A stretch of 56,626 nt of DNA from an uncultured Eubacteriales bacterium (GCA_900319355.1 ONOC01000008.1:1-56626), one strand, 5' to 3'; counted from the stretch's first letter, positions 25,474-35,197 are shown. The notes: generated by a model not told the origin, from the sequence alone. Translations and numbers: made by a program.

Positions 25474-26985
25474 ATGATGAATCAGGACAGAACGCCATTG
25501 ATCGATGCAATGGCCGCTTTTATCAACAGAAATCCGGCATTTTTCAGGGTGCCGGGGCACCGGTTCGAGAGAGGCGTCGATGAAAAGGCGCTGGCACTGA
25601 TCGGAAGCCGGGCTTTTCAGGCGGATCTCACGGAAGCCGAAGGACTGGACGACCTGCATCATCCGGCGGGAGCCATCCTTGAGTCGGAGAGGCTCGCGGC
25701 TGAGCTTTACGGCTCGGACCGATGCTGGTTTCTTGTCAACGGGACAACCAGCGGAAATGAAGCCATGATTCTTTCTGCCGTCGGGCCCGGCGAAAAAATC
25801 CTGATCAGCCGCGATGCGCATCGCTCTGCGCTGCAGGGCCTGGTTCTCTCGGGCGCAGTGCCCGTGTGGATCACGCCCCCGGAGATTCCGGGATGGAACC
25901 TGACCGGTTCCGTCGATCCTGAAAAAATCCGCGAAGCGCTTGACAGGGATTCCTCCATCAGAGCGGTTTACCTCACCAGTCCCACATATTACGGCGTGCG
26001 AAGCGATATCCGGACGACAGCAGAGATCTGCCATGAGCACGGGGTTCCGCTGCTGATCGATGAGGCGCACGGCGCTCATCTTTATTTCGACAGCAGGATG
26101 TATGCTCCGAAGGGAGCCATCTCATGCGGCGCGGATCTGGCGGCGCAGAGTACGCACAAGACATGCGGCAGCATGACCGGAAGCTCCATGCTTCATCTGA
26201 AGGGGAAGCTGATCAGTCCTGAAAGAGTGGATGCCTGTGTGAAGCTTGTGACAACGACGAGTCCGAATTATGTGATGATGGCATCGCTGGACGGCGCCAG
26301 ACACCGGATGGCCATGAAGGGGCAGGAGTGTTTCCGCAGAGCATACCGGCTGCGTCAGAAAGCCGCGGCCATGCTCGAGGATATACCGGGGGTCAGCGTT
26401 CTGAATTTCCGTTCGGACGCTGGCATGTACGGACTGGACCCGCTCCGTCTTGTCTTTTCGGCACGGGAGGCCGGCATCAGAGGATATGACCTTCAGCGGA
26501 TGCTGTATGATGAAGGAAATGTCAGCTGTGAATTATCAGATCCTGATCATGTGGTGTGTGTGATCACATCCGGCAATACGGATGAAGAGATCGAGGCACT
26601 GGCAGAAACCTGCCGGAAAGCGGTGGAGACATATGGCCGGCAATCCACGGATAAGACGGACGGCACGGAGAAACCGTGGGCTCCGGCAGATCTCAGCGCT
26701 CCGGAGGAACAGCAGATGAAGAATTTTCTTCTGCGGCCGATGCCTGAGCTGAAGATGACGCCCCGGGAGGCATTTTACAGCCGGACAGAGACGGTATCAC
26801 TTGCCGATGCCGTGGGAAGAGTGGCGGCGGAATCTTTCATACCTTATCCGCCCGGCATTCCGGTCATCTGTCCGGGAGAAGTACTGAGCCATGAAACAGC
26901 GGAGGAGATCATCACCTTTTCCTCTCTGGAAATGAACGGACAGAAAGCAGATCGGAAAGACAGTTTCCGGGTCGTGGTATCGTGA
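25474..26985 (+). CDS. Orn/Lys/Arg decarboxylase family protein (aminotransferase class I/II-like fold)
   Basis: PLP-dependent basic amino-acid decarboxylase of the speA/cad-like Gram-positive type, 503 residues, making a polyamine precursor. Segments: FFRVPGHRFERG, FQADLTEAEGLDDLHHP, FLVNGTTSGNEAMI, SRDAHRSALQGLVLSGA, LLIDEAHGAHLYF and the PLP lysine in AAQSTHKTCGSMTGSSML. The C-terminal domain ends with SFIPYPPGIPVICPGE, also typical. Substrate (Arg, Lys or Orn) cannot be decided. Start at ATG 25474/25477 after AGGTG; upstream in-frame codons fall inside the terminator hairpin. The next gene is 36 nt downstream. Confidence 0.9.
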   Translation: MMNQDRTPLIDAMAAFINRNPAFFRVPGHRFERGVDEKALALIGSRAFQADLTEAEGLDDLHHPAGAILESERLAAELYGSDRCWFLVNGTTSGNEAMILSAVGPGEKILISRDAHRSALQGLVLSGAVPVWITPPEIPGWNLTGSVDPEKIREALDRDSSIRAVYLTSPTYYGVRSDIRTTAEICHEHGVPLLIDEAHGAHLYFDSRMYAPKGAISCGADLAAQSTHKTCGSMTGSSMLHLKGKLISPERVDACVKLVTTTSPNYVMMASLDGARHRMAMKGQECFRRAYRLRQKAAAMLEDIPGVSVLNFRSDAGMYGLDPLRLVFSAREAGIRGYDLQRMLYDEGNVSCELSDPDHVVCVITSGNTDEEIEALAETCRKAVETYGRQSTDKTDGTEKPWAPADLSAPEEQQMKNFLLRPMPELKMTPREAFYSRTETVSLADAVGRVAAESFIPYPPGIPVICPGEVLSHETAEEIITFSSLEMNGQKADRKDSFRVVVS

Positions 26986-27021
26986 ACAGCATATCGTCAG
27001 CAGTGCGGCAGAAAGGGCATC

Positions 27022-28941
27022 ATGAGTCAGACAAAAAAAACGGAAATCTCTACAGCAGGCATGAAGTCGGACAGCGGTGAAACCTTCCGCGTCTATCCGG
27101 GCGATCCCATGAGGGACGGCGTCAGGAGAGACGGGCCGAGGGTCTGCTTCACGATGCGTGTTCCGGAGAACAGGGAGCTGGTGCTTCTTCTTTACCGGGA
27201 CGATGATACGACACCTTCCAGGGCGATCCCTTATCCGGCATCTGACCGGATCGGCAATGTGAGCTCCGTGAGTATTTATGTGAATCCGGACGAGACCTGG
27301 TACAACTATTCGGTCGACGGACAGATCATACCGGATCCCTGTGCCGTCAGCGTGAAGAGAGCTACAGATCCCGTGACAGGAGAAAAACACCTGTACTGTG
27401 CGATTCCTTCCGACTATACGGCCGATACGGATCCTCTGTATATTCCGGAGGCAGATTCAGTCTATTACAAACTGAATGTGCGCGGTTTTACCAGAGGACG
27501 GCAGGCCGGTGTCCGTCATCCCGGAACGTTTACCGGCGTAAAGGAAAAAATTCCCGACATGAAAGCACTGGGCATTACCGGTGTGATTCTGATGCCATCC
27601 TATGAATTCTCCGATGAAGAAAAAAGAACAGAGACAAGCTACGTTCTCGATCATGATATCCATGTCAGGAAAGTCGGGAAAAAGGAACGGAAAAATTTCT
27701 GGGGCTACAGCGAAGGACTGTATTTTGCGCCCAGAGCTGCGTACTGTGCGACGGATGATCCCGTGAGGGAATTCGGCCATATGACGGATGCACTGCATGA
27801 AAACGGGATTGAGTGTATTCCGGAGTTTTATTTTCTGCCGGGAGCAGATCCGAGACTGGTGACGGACGTCCTCCGGTACTGGCGTTTCGTATTTCATGTT
27901 GACGGTTTTCATCTGGTCGGCGAGGGAAACTGGATCGATGCCGTGACCGCAGACCCGATGCTGGTGCGCACCAAAATTATTTACACCTGGTTCAGTCCGA
28001 AGAATGCCCGTTCAGGGGGAAGTTCTTCCTCAGGCAATCTCTCCTGCATGAATCTCGGCTATGAGCATATCATGCGGAAATTCCTGAAAGGCGACCCGGA
28101 TGTGTCCATTGCCGCTGTGACAGAGGCGATGAGGACGGACAGTCATGATTTTGGAAAAATCAGCTTTTTTGCCGACCAGGACGGCTTCACCATGGCAGAT
28201 ATGGTGAGCTACGGTGAGAAGCACAATGAGGCCAACGGTGATGAGGGCCTTGACGGAACGGATGAAAATTATTCGTGGAACTGCGGTGCGGAAGGAAAGA
28301 GCCGGAAGGCAGCCGTAAAACAGCTGCGCATGCATCAGCTGAGGAATGCCTTTCTGATGCTGATGACAGGCCAGCCGTCTCCGATGATTTACGCCGGGGA
28401 TGAGGTGCTGAATTCCCAGAACGGGAACAATAACGCATGGTGTCAGGATAATGAGACCGGCTGGGTCAGCTGGTCGCGTTCCCGGTCTGCGATGGAGATG
28501 AAGCATTTTGTGTCCGAGTGCATCGCTTTCCGGGCGGCCCATCCGGTGCTGCACCAGTGTCATCCCATGAAAATGAGCGATTACCGAAGCTGCGGTTTTC
28601 CTGACCTTTCCTATCACAGCAGCATTGCCTGGATGAGCGGGTCCGCCGGGACCAAATGCGGATTTGCGGCCATGTACTGCGGTGAATACGCTGAGAAACC
28701 GGACGGTTCAGCAGATGATACGATATACATCGTATACAATATGTACTGGAAGGCGCAGGATTTTGCACTGCCTCAGCTGCCTTCCGGCAGGCAGTGGGTG
28801 ATCAGAGCAGATACCTCAAGGGAGGAATGTTTTCTTGAAAGGGGACAGGGAATACCTGTTCAGGAGGATAAAAAAATCTCAGTGAACGGAAGAAATATCG
28901 TGATACTGATGGCAGAGGACAGGAAAAAGCAGGATGAATAA
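27022..28941 (+). CDS. GH13 (isoamylase/debranching-like) protein lacking catalytic residues
   Basis: 639 residues. An N-terminal beta-rich domain (about 20-140) precedes a region clearly related to glycogen-debranching GH13 enzymes: GFTRG, GITGVILMPSYEF, NFWGYSEGLYFAPRAAYC, DGFTMADMVSYGEKHNEANG, DGTDENYSWNCGAEG and MLMTGQPSPMIYAGDEVLNSQNGNNNAW. The catalytic positions are lost. The nucleophile motif GFRFD reads GFHLV (Val299). The acid/base Glu strand reads KIIYTWF. Region I has no NH. In region IV only the Asp of HD remains (Gln386-Asp387). It is cytosolic (no signal peptide). It may bind glycogen or regulate rather than cut. It is co-transcribed with the decarboxylase upstream and overlaps the next gene by 8 nt. 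Confidence 0.85.
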   Translation: MSQTKKTEISTAGMKSDSGETFRVYPGDPMRDGVRRDGPRVCFTMRVPENRELVLLLYRDDDTTPSRAIPYPASDRIGNVSSVSIYVNPDETWYNYSVDGQIIPDPCAVSVKRATDPVTGEKHLYCAIPSDYTADTDPLYIPEADSVYYKLNVRGFTRGRQAGVRHPGTFTGVKEKIPDMKALGITGVILMPSYEFSDEEKRTETSYVLDHDIHVRKVGKKERKNFWGYSEGLYFAPRAAYCATDDPVREFGHMTDALHENGIECIPEFYFLPGADPRLVTDVLRYWRFVFHVDGFHLVGEGNWIDAVTADPMLVRTKIIYTWFSPKNARSGGSSSSGNLSCMNLGYEHIMRKFLKGDPDVSIAAVTEAMRTDSHDFGKISFFADQDGFTMADMVSYGEKHNEANGDEGLDGTDENYSWNCGAEGKSRKAAVKQLRMHQLRNAFLMLMTGQPSPMIYAGDEVLNSQNGNNNAWCQDNETGWVSWSRSRSAMEMKHFVSECIAFRAAHPVLHQCHPMKMSDYRSCGFPDLSYHSSIAWMSGSAGTKCGFAAMYCGEYAEKPDGSADDTIYIVYNMYWKAQDFALPQLPSGRQWVIRADTSREECFLERGQGIPVQEDKKISVNGRNIVILMAEDRKKQDE

Positions 28942-29530
28942 GTATCCGTACATCGTTCAGCACTTTAAGACAATCACAAAACACCGGCGTCTCGTTGCGC
29001 ATTACTGCTTCAGGATGGGGCTGTACCGTCAGGGGCTTACGCATGATCTGTCCAAGTATTCACCGACAGAATTTCTCGAGGGCGCACATTACTGGCAGGG
29101 CGTCAGAAGCCCGAATAACGAAGCCAGAGAGGAAGTCGGATACTCACGCGCATGGCTGCACCACAAGGGACGCAACAGACACCATTTCGAATATTGGATT
29201 GATTACGGAATAAATTGTGATACAATCATTCGGGGTGTGCCCATTCCCAGAAAATATATTGCGGAAATGGTCGCAGACCGGATCAGCGCCTCCAGGGTGT
29301 ATCAGGGAGATGCCTATACATGCAGGTCTTCCTATGAATATTTTGTCAGAGGAAAGGAAAAACTGTGGTTCGTCCACAGGGACGCACTGGCACAGCTGGG
29401 ATTTCTTCTGAAGATGGTGGCTGATGAAGGGGAAGACAGGGCACTGGATTACATTAGAAACGAATATCTGAAAGGAAAGCCGCTGCCGGAATCAATACAG
29501 ATCACGGAACCCTACCGTGATACTGTCTGA
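28934..29530 (+). CDS. DUF5662-like protein of unknown function
   Basis: 198 residues, soluble and basic. Conserved-looking His/Asp clusters (THDLSKYSPTEF near 37-48 and WLHHKGRNRHHFEYW near 75-90) suggest a metal-binding helical fold reminiscent of HD-type hydrolases; that is inference. I recognise the HDLSKY...HH..H pattern as that of DUF5662 proteins of Firmicutes and phages. It overlaps the end of the GH13-like gene by 8 nt, implying translational coupling. Confidence 0.75.
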   Translation: MNKYPYIVQHFKTITKHRRLVAHYCFRMGLYRQGLTHDLSKYSPTEFLEGAHYWQGVRSPNNEAREEVGYSRAWLHHKGRNRHHFEYWIDYGINCDTIIRGVPIPRKYIAEMVADRISASRVYQGDAYTCRSSYEYFVRGKEKLWFVHRDALAQLGFLLKMVADEGEDRALDYIRNEYLKGKPLPESIQITEPYRDTV

Positions 29531-29562
29531 CCGGTATCTGCGGGACAGAGGATGCGCACAAG

Positions 29563-30894
29563 ATGTCAAGACCAATGTTGAAGGTAGTAAAATTCGGTGG
29601 AAGTTCACTTGCGGATGCCGGTCAGTTCAAAAAGGTGGGAGCTATCATCCGTGCTGAAGAAGGAAGAAGATATGTGGTTCCCTCAGCACCGGGCCGCCGC
29701 TTCGCGAACGATACCAAGGTGACGGATATGCTGTACGGCGCGTATGAACTTGCCGAGAAGGGCGCTGATTTTACACAGGCGCTTCAGAATATCAAGGACC
29801 GGTACGACGCCATTATCAGAGGACTCGGACTGGATTACTCGCTGGACGAGGAATTCCGTATCATCCATCAGCATTTTCAGGAAAAGGCCGGCGTTGATTA
29901 TGCCGCTTCGAGAGGTGAATACCTGAACGGAAAGGTGATGTCGGCATATCTCGGCTTTGAGTTTGTTGATGCAGCCGATGTGGTGAAATTCGATGAAGAC
30001 GGCAGTTTCAACGACAGGCTCACCGACAAGGAAATGCACAAAAGGCTTACCGCACTGGAGCACGCCGTGATTCCGGGATTTTACGGATCCCTGCCCGACG
30101 GGTCGATCAAAACCTTTTCCAGAGGCGGCTCAGATATCACGGGTTCTCTTGTGGCCAAGGCTGTTCATGCGGACATGTACGAGAACTGGACGGATGTATC
30201 GGGCTTCCTGATGGCCGATCCCAGAATCGTTGAAAATCCGGTTACGATCAGCACCATCACCTACCGTGAGATGCGTGAGCTTTCCTACATGGGCGCAACG
30301 GTTCTTCACGAAGATGCCGTCTTCCCGCTCAGAAAGGAAGGCATTCCGATCAATGTGCGCAATACGAACCGTCCGGAAGACCCCGGTACGATGGTCGTGG
30401 AGAGCACCTGCAACAAGCCGAAATATACCATCACAGGTATCGGCGGCAAGAAGGGCTTTGCTTCCATTACTATTGAGAAAGCCATGATGAATGCGGAGAT
30501 CGGTTTCGGCCGGAAGGTTCTGCAGGTGATCGAGGACGAGGGGCTGACCTTTGAGCATATCCCCTCCGGTATTGATACTTTCTCTGTCTATATGAACCAG
30601 AAGGACTTTGAGCCGCATGAACAGAAAATCATTGCCGGTCTTCACCGCAGTGTATATCCGGACATGATAGAGCTGGAGTCCGATCTTGCGCTTATTGCCG
30701 TTGTCGGACGTGGCATGCGCCGGACAAGAGGAACCGCCGGCAGGATTTTTGCCGCGCTGGCTCATGCGCATGTCAATGTCAAGATGATCGATCAGGGCTC
30801 TTCCGAGCTGAACATCATCATCGGCGTTGAAAACCGTGATTTCGAGACGGCCATCAGAGCCATCTATGACATTTTCGTACTGTCACAGCTGTGA
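29563..30894 (+). CDS. lysC: Aspartate kinase
   Basis: Phosphorylates aspartate, the first step to lysine, threonine and methionine. 443 residues. Kinase domain: KVVKFGGSSLADAGQFKKVG at the N-terminus, then TFSRGGSDITGSLVAKA and NWTDVSGFLMADPRIV. Two ACT domains follow (about 300-443), including FSVYMNQKDFE and IDQGSSELNIIIGV, which bind end-product inhibitors. Monofunctional (no homoserine dehydrogenase domain). AGAGGA lies 11 nt before the ATG. It starts 32 nt after the DUF5662-like gene and is probably in its transcript. Confidence 0.95.
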   Translation: MSRPMLKVVKFGGSSLADAGQFKKVGAIIRAEEGRRYVVPSAPGRRFANDTKVTDMLYGAYELAEKGADFTQALQNIKDRYDAIIRGLGLDYSLDEEFRIIHQHFQEKAGVDYAASRGEYLNGKVMSAYLGFEFVDAADVVKFDEDGSFNDRLTDKEMHKRLTALEHAVIPGFYGSLPDGSIKTFSRGGSDITGSLVAKAVHADMYENWTDVSGFLMADPRIVENPVTISTITYREMRELSYMGATVLHEDAVFPLRKEGIPINVRNTNRPEDPGTMVVESTCNKPKYTITGIGGKKGFASITIEKAMMNAEIGFGRKVLQVIEDEGLTFEHIPSGIDTFSVYMNQKDFEPHEQKIIAGLHRSVYPDMIELESDLALIAVVGRGMRRTRGTAGRIFAALAHAHVNVKMIDQGSSELNIIIGVENRDFETAIRAIYDIFVLSQL

Positions 30895-30993
30895 TGCTGC
30901 GGGAAATCATCAATCAGGCGGATGCTGCCGGCAGTAAAATGATACCGCCGGTACATGAAAAACGGTATGAAGATATGATCAGGGGGTGCAGGT

Positions 30994-31692
30994 ATGAAAA
31001 GAATTCTGTTGAAACTCAGCGGCGAGGCACTGGCAGGAAACAAAAAGACTGGCTTTGATGACGATGTGATCCTCGGTGTCGCAAAACAGGTGAAGGTGCT
31101 GAACGGGGAAGGCTATCAGATCGGCATCGTCATCGGCGGCGGAAATTTCTGGCGGGGCCGTTCAAGTGACCGCATCGACCGCGTAAAGGCGGACCAGATC
31201 GGTATGCTGGCAACCGTCATGAACTGCATTTATGTATCGGATGTATTCCGTTCTCTCGGTATGATGACATCCGTGCTGACACCAATGGAGATCGGCGGTA
31301 TCACAAAGCTTTATTCCAAGGACAGAAGCAACAAATATTACGGAAAGAACATCGTTGTCTTCTACGGCGGCGGGACAGGCAATCCTTATTTCTCCACGGA
31401 TACCGCCGCGGTTCTCCGTGCGATCGAAACGAATGCGGACGCACTCCTTCTCGCGAAGGCAGTGGACGGCGTGTACGACAGCGATCCGAAGGAGAACCCG
31501 AACGCGAAAAAGTACGACAGACTGAGCATTGACGAGGTCGTTGCGAAACAGCTGAAGGTTGTCGATGTCACAGCTTCCGTCATGGCACAGGAAAATCACC
31601 TTCCGATGATTGTGTTCGGCCTCGCGGAAGAAAACAGCATCATCAATGCGGCACACGGCAGAACAAGCGGAACAGTCATTACCGCAGACTGA
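30994..31692 (+). CDS. pyrH: UMP kinase
   Basis: Phosphorylates UMP to UDP. 232 residues, amino-acid kinase fold. Motifs: ILLKLSGEALAG, VIGGGNFWRGR, FYGGGTGNPYFSTDTAAVLRA, LLLAKAVDGVYDSDP. The bacterial enzyme is a hexamer, activated by GTP and inhibited by UTP. AGGGGGTG ribosome binding site. Followed by frr as in most bacteria. Confidence 0.96.
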   Translation: MKRILLKLSGEALAGNKKTGFDDDVILGVAKQVKVLNGEGYQIGIVIGGGNFWRGRSSDRIDRVKADQIGMLATVMNCIYVSDVFRSLGMMTSVLTPMEIGGITKLYSKDRSNKYYGKNIVVFYGGGTGNPYFSTDTAAVLRAIETNADALLLAKAVDGVYDSDPKENPNAKKYDRLSIDEVVAKQLKVVDVTASVMAQENHLPMIVFGLAEENSIINAAHGRTSGTVITAD

Positions 31693-31810
31693 TCCTGAGA
31701 CAGGGTCAGCCGGGCGCCGGTTCAGCATCAGTTTTAAGAGGAGCAGCATAACTGTAAGATGAGAGCAGCAGCCCGGAAGGGGCAGAAGCTGCCAATGGAG
31801 GATTTTACTT

Positions 31811-32365
31811 ATGGATGAGAGACTGAAACCCTATCAGGACAAGATGGACAAGACAATTCAGAACCTTTCGGGAGAGCTGGACACGATCCGTGCCGGTCGT
31901 GCCAATCCGCATGTGCTTGACAGAATCATGGTGGATTATTACGGATCTCCGACACCTATCAAAAATGTGGCCAACGTCACGGTGCCCGAGGCCCGTCTGA
32001 TACAGATTCAGCCGTGGGAGGGTTCCATGGTGAAGGAAATCATCAAGGCCATCCAGATGTCCGATCTGGGCATCAATCCGAATACTGACGGAAAAACAGT
32101 CCGGCTGGTATTCCCCGAGCTCACCGAGGAGAGACGTAAACAGCTTTCCAAAGAGGTGAAGAAAAAGGGTGAAGAGTCAAAAGTGGCCATCCGGAACATC
32201 AGAAGAGACGGAAACGAAGCGTTCAAGAAGCTTGAAAAGTCCGAGGACGTATCCGAGGATGTGGTGAAGGAACTTCAGGAAGATCTTCAGAAGACCACCG
32301 ACAGCTACAGCAAGAAGATCGATGGCATGATTGATACCAAGATAAAGGAACTCATGACCGTTTAA
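31811..32365 (+). CDS. frr: Ribosome recycling factor
   Basis: Splits the post-termination ribosome together with EF-G. 184 residues, three-helix bundle plus a small beta domain; segments LDTIRAGRANPHVLDRI, IQPWEG, GLNPN-like LGINPNTDGKTVRLVFPELTEERR and AIRNIRRD are diagnostic. A small GGCAG-aag-CTGCC hairpin lies just before its GGAGG site. Confidence 0.97.
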   Translation: MDERLKPYQDKMDKTIQNLSGELDTIRAGRANPHVLDRIMVDYYGSPTPIKNVANVTVPEARLIQIQPWEGSMVKEIIKAIQMSDLGINPNTDGKTVRLVFPELTEERRKQLSKEVKKKGEESKVAIRNIRRDGNEAFKKLEKSEDVSEDVVKELQEDLQKTTDSYSKKIDGMIDTKIKELMTV

Positions 32366-32381
32366 CGCCTGAAAGGTCATC

Positions 32382-33101
32382 ATGAATATGGAAGAAAAGT
32401 TAATACTGCCGAATCATCTCGCCATCATTCTGGACGGCAACGGACGGTGGGCGAAAAAACGCGGTATGCCGCGCAGCTACGGACATATTGTCGGAACGGA
32501 TAATCTGGAAAAAATGTGTGACGTGATTTCGGATATGGGCATAAAATATCTGACCGTCTATGCGTTTTCAACGGAGAACTGGAAGCGGGCGCAGGATGAA
32601 GTGGCGCTCCTGATGAACCTGTTCCGCAAGTACCTGAGAAGGTGCGAGAAGAAAGCCATCCGGAATCACATGCGTGTCCGTATCATCGGTGATCCCTCCG
32701 CGCTTGCGCCTGATCTGCAGGATGAAATCCGGGAAGTAGAGGAAGTATCGAAGGATTATGACCGGATGTTCTTCCAGATCGCGATCAATTACGGCGGCAG
32801 AGATGAGATTGAGCGTGCCGTGACAAAGCTGGCGGATGATGCAAGAAAGGGTGTCCTGCCTGAGGGAAGAGTGACGGGAGAGATTTTTGAACGGTATCTT
32901 GACACGGCCGGCATCCCCGACCCTGATCTGATGATCCGTACAAGCGGAGAACAGAGAATTTCCAATTTCCTGCTGTGGCAGATGGCCTATACGGAATACT
33001 ATTTCACGGATGTCGCCTGGCCGGATTTTCATAAGGAAGAACTGCTGGAGGCCATAAGAGAATATGACCGCCGGAACAGAAGATTCGGCGATGCGAAGTA
33101 A
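32382..33101 (+). CDS. uppS: Isoprenyl transferase (undecaprenyl diphosphate synthase)
   Basis: Builds the C55 isoprenoid carrier for cell-wall synthesis by cis-condensation of isopentenyl diphosphate. 239 residues. LDGNGRWAKKRG carries the catalytic Asp; YAFSTENWKR and the C-terminal RTSGEQRISNFLLWQMAYTE substrate-binding segment are intact. AAAGG precedes ATG 32382 by 5 nt. The stop is 27 nt before cdsA. Confidence 0.96.
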   Translation: MNMEEKLILPNHLAIILDGNGRWAKKRGMPRSYGHIVGTDNLEKMCDVISDMGIKYLTVYAFSTENWKRAQDEVALLMNLFRKYLRRCEKKAIRNHMRVRIIGDPSALAPDLQDEIREVEEVSKDYDRMFFQIAINYGGRDEIERAVTKLADDARKGVLPEGRVTGEIFERYLDTAGIPDPDLMIRTSGEQRISNFLLWQMAYTEYYFTDVAWPDFHKEELLEAIREYDRRNRRFGDAK

Positions 33102-33128
33102 CAGAAAAAATGACTGGAGGATCAGAAG

Positions 33129-34010
33129 GTGAATTCTGATGTGTCGCTTATCATCGGACTGGTCATGCTGGCGATCATGTTCGTTGTTCAGTACCTGACC
33201 AGGAAGGTAACGAATTCTTTTGTGACGAGAACAGTCAGCGGTGTCATTCTCATCCTGATCGCGCTGATCGTGATCATCAGGGGAAGCTGGCTTCTGTATG
33301 CCGTCTGCTTCGTCCTTTCCATGATCGGGCTTTATGAATTCTACCGTGCGCTCGGTGTCCATCAGAAAGGCGGCGTCACCGGTCTGGAAGTGGCGGGTAC
33401 GGCAGGGGCGGTGCTTTATTATCTGTCCGTTATTCCTGAGAGCGCAAAGTCTGAGCTGATGAGCATCGTGGCAGGCCTGATTCTGGTTCTGTCGGTCTAT
33501 GTCTTTACTTTCCCGAAATACGAGGTGGGGCAGGTTCTGGCGGCCTTTACGGGTATCGTTTATGTGGCAGTCATGCTGTCCTTCGTATACAGAACAAGAA
33601 TGCTCGATGACGGAAATTATCTCGTCTGGCTGATTTTCATCAGTTCATGGGGATGCGACACCTGTGCCTACTGCTTCGGAAGGCTTTTCGGAAAGCATCA
33701 CATGACACCTGTCCTCAGTCCGCATAAAACGGTTGAAGGCGCCATAGGCGGCGTGGCCGGCGCTGCCGTGCTCGGCCTTCTCTATGGCCTGTTTCTGGGC
33801 GAAGAAGCCGGTGCCTATACAGCCATCAGTGCAGCCGGCGCACTGATCTCCATGATCGGAGATCTGTCGGCTTCCGCCATCAAGCGCAATGCCGGCATCA
33901 AGGATTACGGGACGCTGATCCCCGGTCACGGCGGCGTGCTTGACCGGTTTGACAGTGTGATTTTTACGGCGCCTGTCATTTACTTTATGGCGCAGTGTCT
34001 TCCGCTGTAA
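33129..34010 (+). CDS. cdsA: Phosphatidate cytidylyltransferase
   Basis: Membrane enzyme that makes CDP-diacylglycerol, the phospholipid precursor. 293 residues with about eight membrane helices. The C-terminal signature region contains SPHKTVEGAIGGV, GDLSASAIKRNAGIKDYG and IPGHGGVLDRFDS. GTG start at 33129 after GGAGG. Lies between uppS and dxr in the usual bacterial order. Confidence 0.95.
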   Translation: MNSDVSLIIGLVMLAIMFVVQYLTRKVTNSFVTRTVSGVILILIALIVIIRGSWLLYAVCFVLSMIGLYEFYRALGVHQKGGVTGLEVAGTAGAVLYYLSVIPESAKSELMSIVAGLILVLSVYVFTFPKYEVGQVLAAFTGIVYVAVMLSFVYRTRMLDDGNYLVWLIFISSWGCDTCAYCFGRLFGKHHMTPVLSPHKTVEGAIGGVAGAAVLGLLYGLFLGEEAGAYTAISAAGALISMIGDLSASAIKRNAGIKDYGTLIPGHGGVLDRFDSVIFTAPVIYFMAQCLPL

Positions 34011-34048
34011 GGCGTCTGTCTGACTGATTATGCTGAGGTATCGGATAA

Positions 34049-35197
34049 ATGAAAAGAATTGCGATTCTCGGGTCTACGGGTTCCATAGGAACCCAGACCC
34101 TTGATGTGGTGAGAAATAACAGCGATATGAAAGTGACCGCGGTTTCCGCATACCGGAGTACGGATCTCCTTGAAAAGCAGATCCGTGAGTTCGCGCCGGA
34201 GATCGCGGTTCTTTATGATGAAGCGGCGGCAAAAGATCTGAAAAGCCGTGTGAGCGATACAGAGACAAAGGTCCTTTCCGGTATGGACGGACTGGTTGAG
34301 CTCGCTTCCATGGAGAACTCGGATATCCTGGTTACGGCTGTCGTCGGTATGATCGGCATCCGTCCTACGCTGGCCGGTATCGCGGCCGGGAAAGATATCG
34401 CGCTTGCCAACAAGGAAACCCTCGTCACGGCAGGGCATCTGGTTATGAAGAGCGCGCAGGAACACCACGTTCAGATTCTTCCCGTGGACAGCGAACACAG
34501 CGCGATTTTTCAGTGCCTGCACGGCGAAGACCGCGGCAGCATTCACAGACTTCTGATCACAGCATCGGGAGGACCGTTCCGCGGTATGAAGACGGAACAG
34601 CTCTCGCGCATGACGCCGGAGGATGCACTGAAGCATCCGACCTGGTCCATGGGAAGAAAAATCACCATCGATTCCGCTACCCTTGTGAATAAGGGTCTTG
34701 AGGTCATGGAGGCGCACTGGCTCTTCGGCGTGACGCTGGATCAGATTCAGGTCGTGGTACAGCCTCAGAGCATTATTCATTCGATGGTGGAATTCGAGGA
34801 CGGTGCGGTGATGGCTCAGCTCGGATCGCCCGATATGAGGCTTCCGATTCAGTATGCGCTCTGCTATCCGGAACGGAGATATCTGCCCGGGAAGCGGCTT
34901 GATTTTGAGACGCTGACAGGGATCGAGATCGACAGACCGGATATGGAGACTTTCAGGGGACTCCCCATGGCCATAGAAGCAGCGAAGACGGGAGGCTCCA
35001 TGCCGACGGTATTTAATGCGGCAAATGAAGAGGCCGTAGGACTGTTTCTTGATCATCGGATCGGATTTCTCGATATTTACCGGATCATTCAGGAAAGCAT
35101 GGACCGCGCCGGGGTGATTCCTGATCCCGGTCTGGATGACATCCTTGCGGTGGAGAAGGATACGAGAGAATTTGTGCGGAGTCATTACGGAAACTGA
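34049..35197 (+). CDS. dxr: 1-deoxy-D-xylulose 5-phosphate reductoisomerase
   Basis: Committed step of the MEP isoprenoid pathway: makes 2-C-methyl-D-erythritol 4-phosphate with NADPH. 382 residues. NADPH loop GSTGSIGTQTLDV, ALANKETLVTAG, metal and substrate residues in VDSEHSAIFQCL, ASGGPFRG and HPTWSMGRKITIDSATLVNK, and the flexible loop around MEAHWLFG are all intact. It supplies isoprenoid units that uppS, two genes upstream, turns into the cell-wall carrier lipid. Confidence 0.97.
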   Translation: MKRIAILGSTGSIGTQTLDVVRNNSDMKVTAVSAYRSTDLLEKQIREFAPEIAVLYDEAAAKDLKSRVSDTETKVLSGMDGLVELASMENSDILVTAVVGMIGIRPTLAGIAAGKDIALANKETLVTAGHLVMKSAQEHHVQILPVDSEHSAIFQCLHGEDRGSIHRLLITASGGPFRGMKTEQLSRMTPEDALKHPTWSMGRKITIDSATLVNKGLEVMEAHWLFGVTLDQIQVVVQPQSIIHSMVEFEDGAVMAQLGSPDMRLPIQYALCYPERRYLPGKRLDFETLTGIEIDRPDMETFRGLPMAIEAAKTGGSMPTVFNAANEEAVGLFLDHRIGFLDIYRIIQESMDRAGVIPDPGLDDILAVEKDTREFVRSHYGN

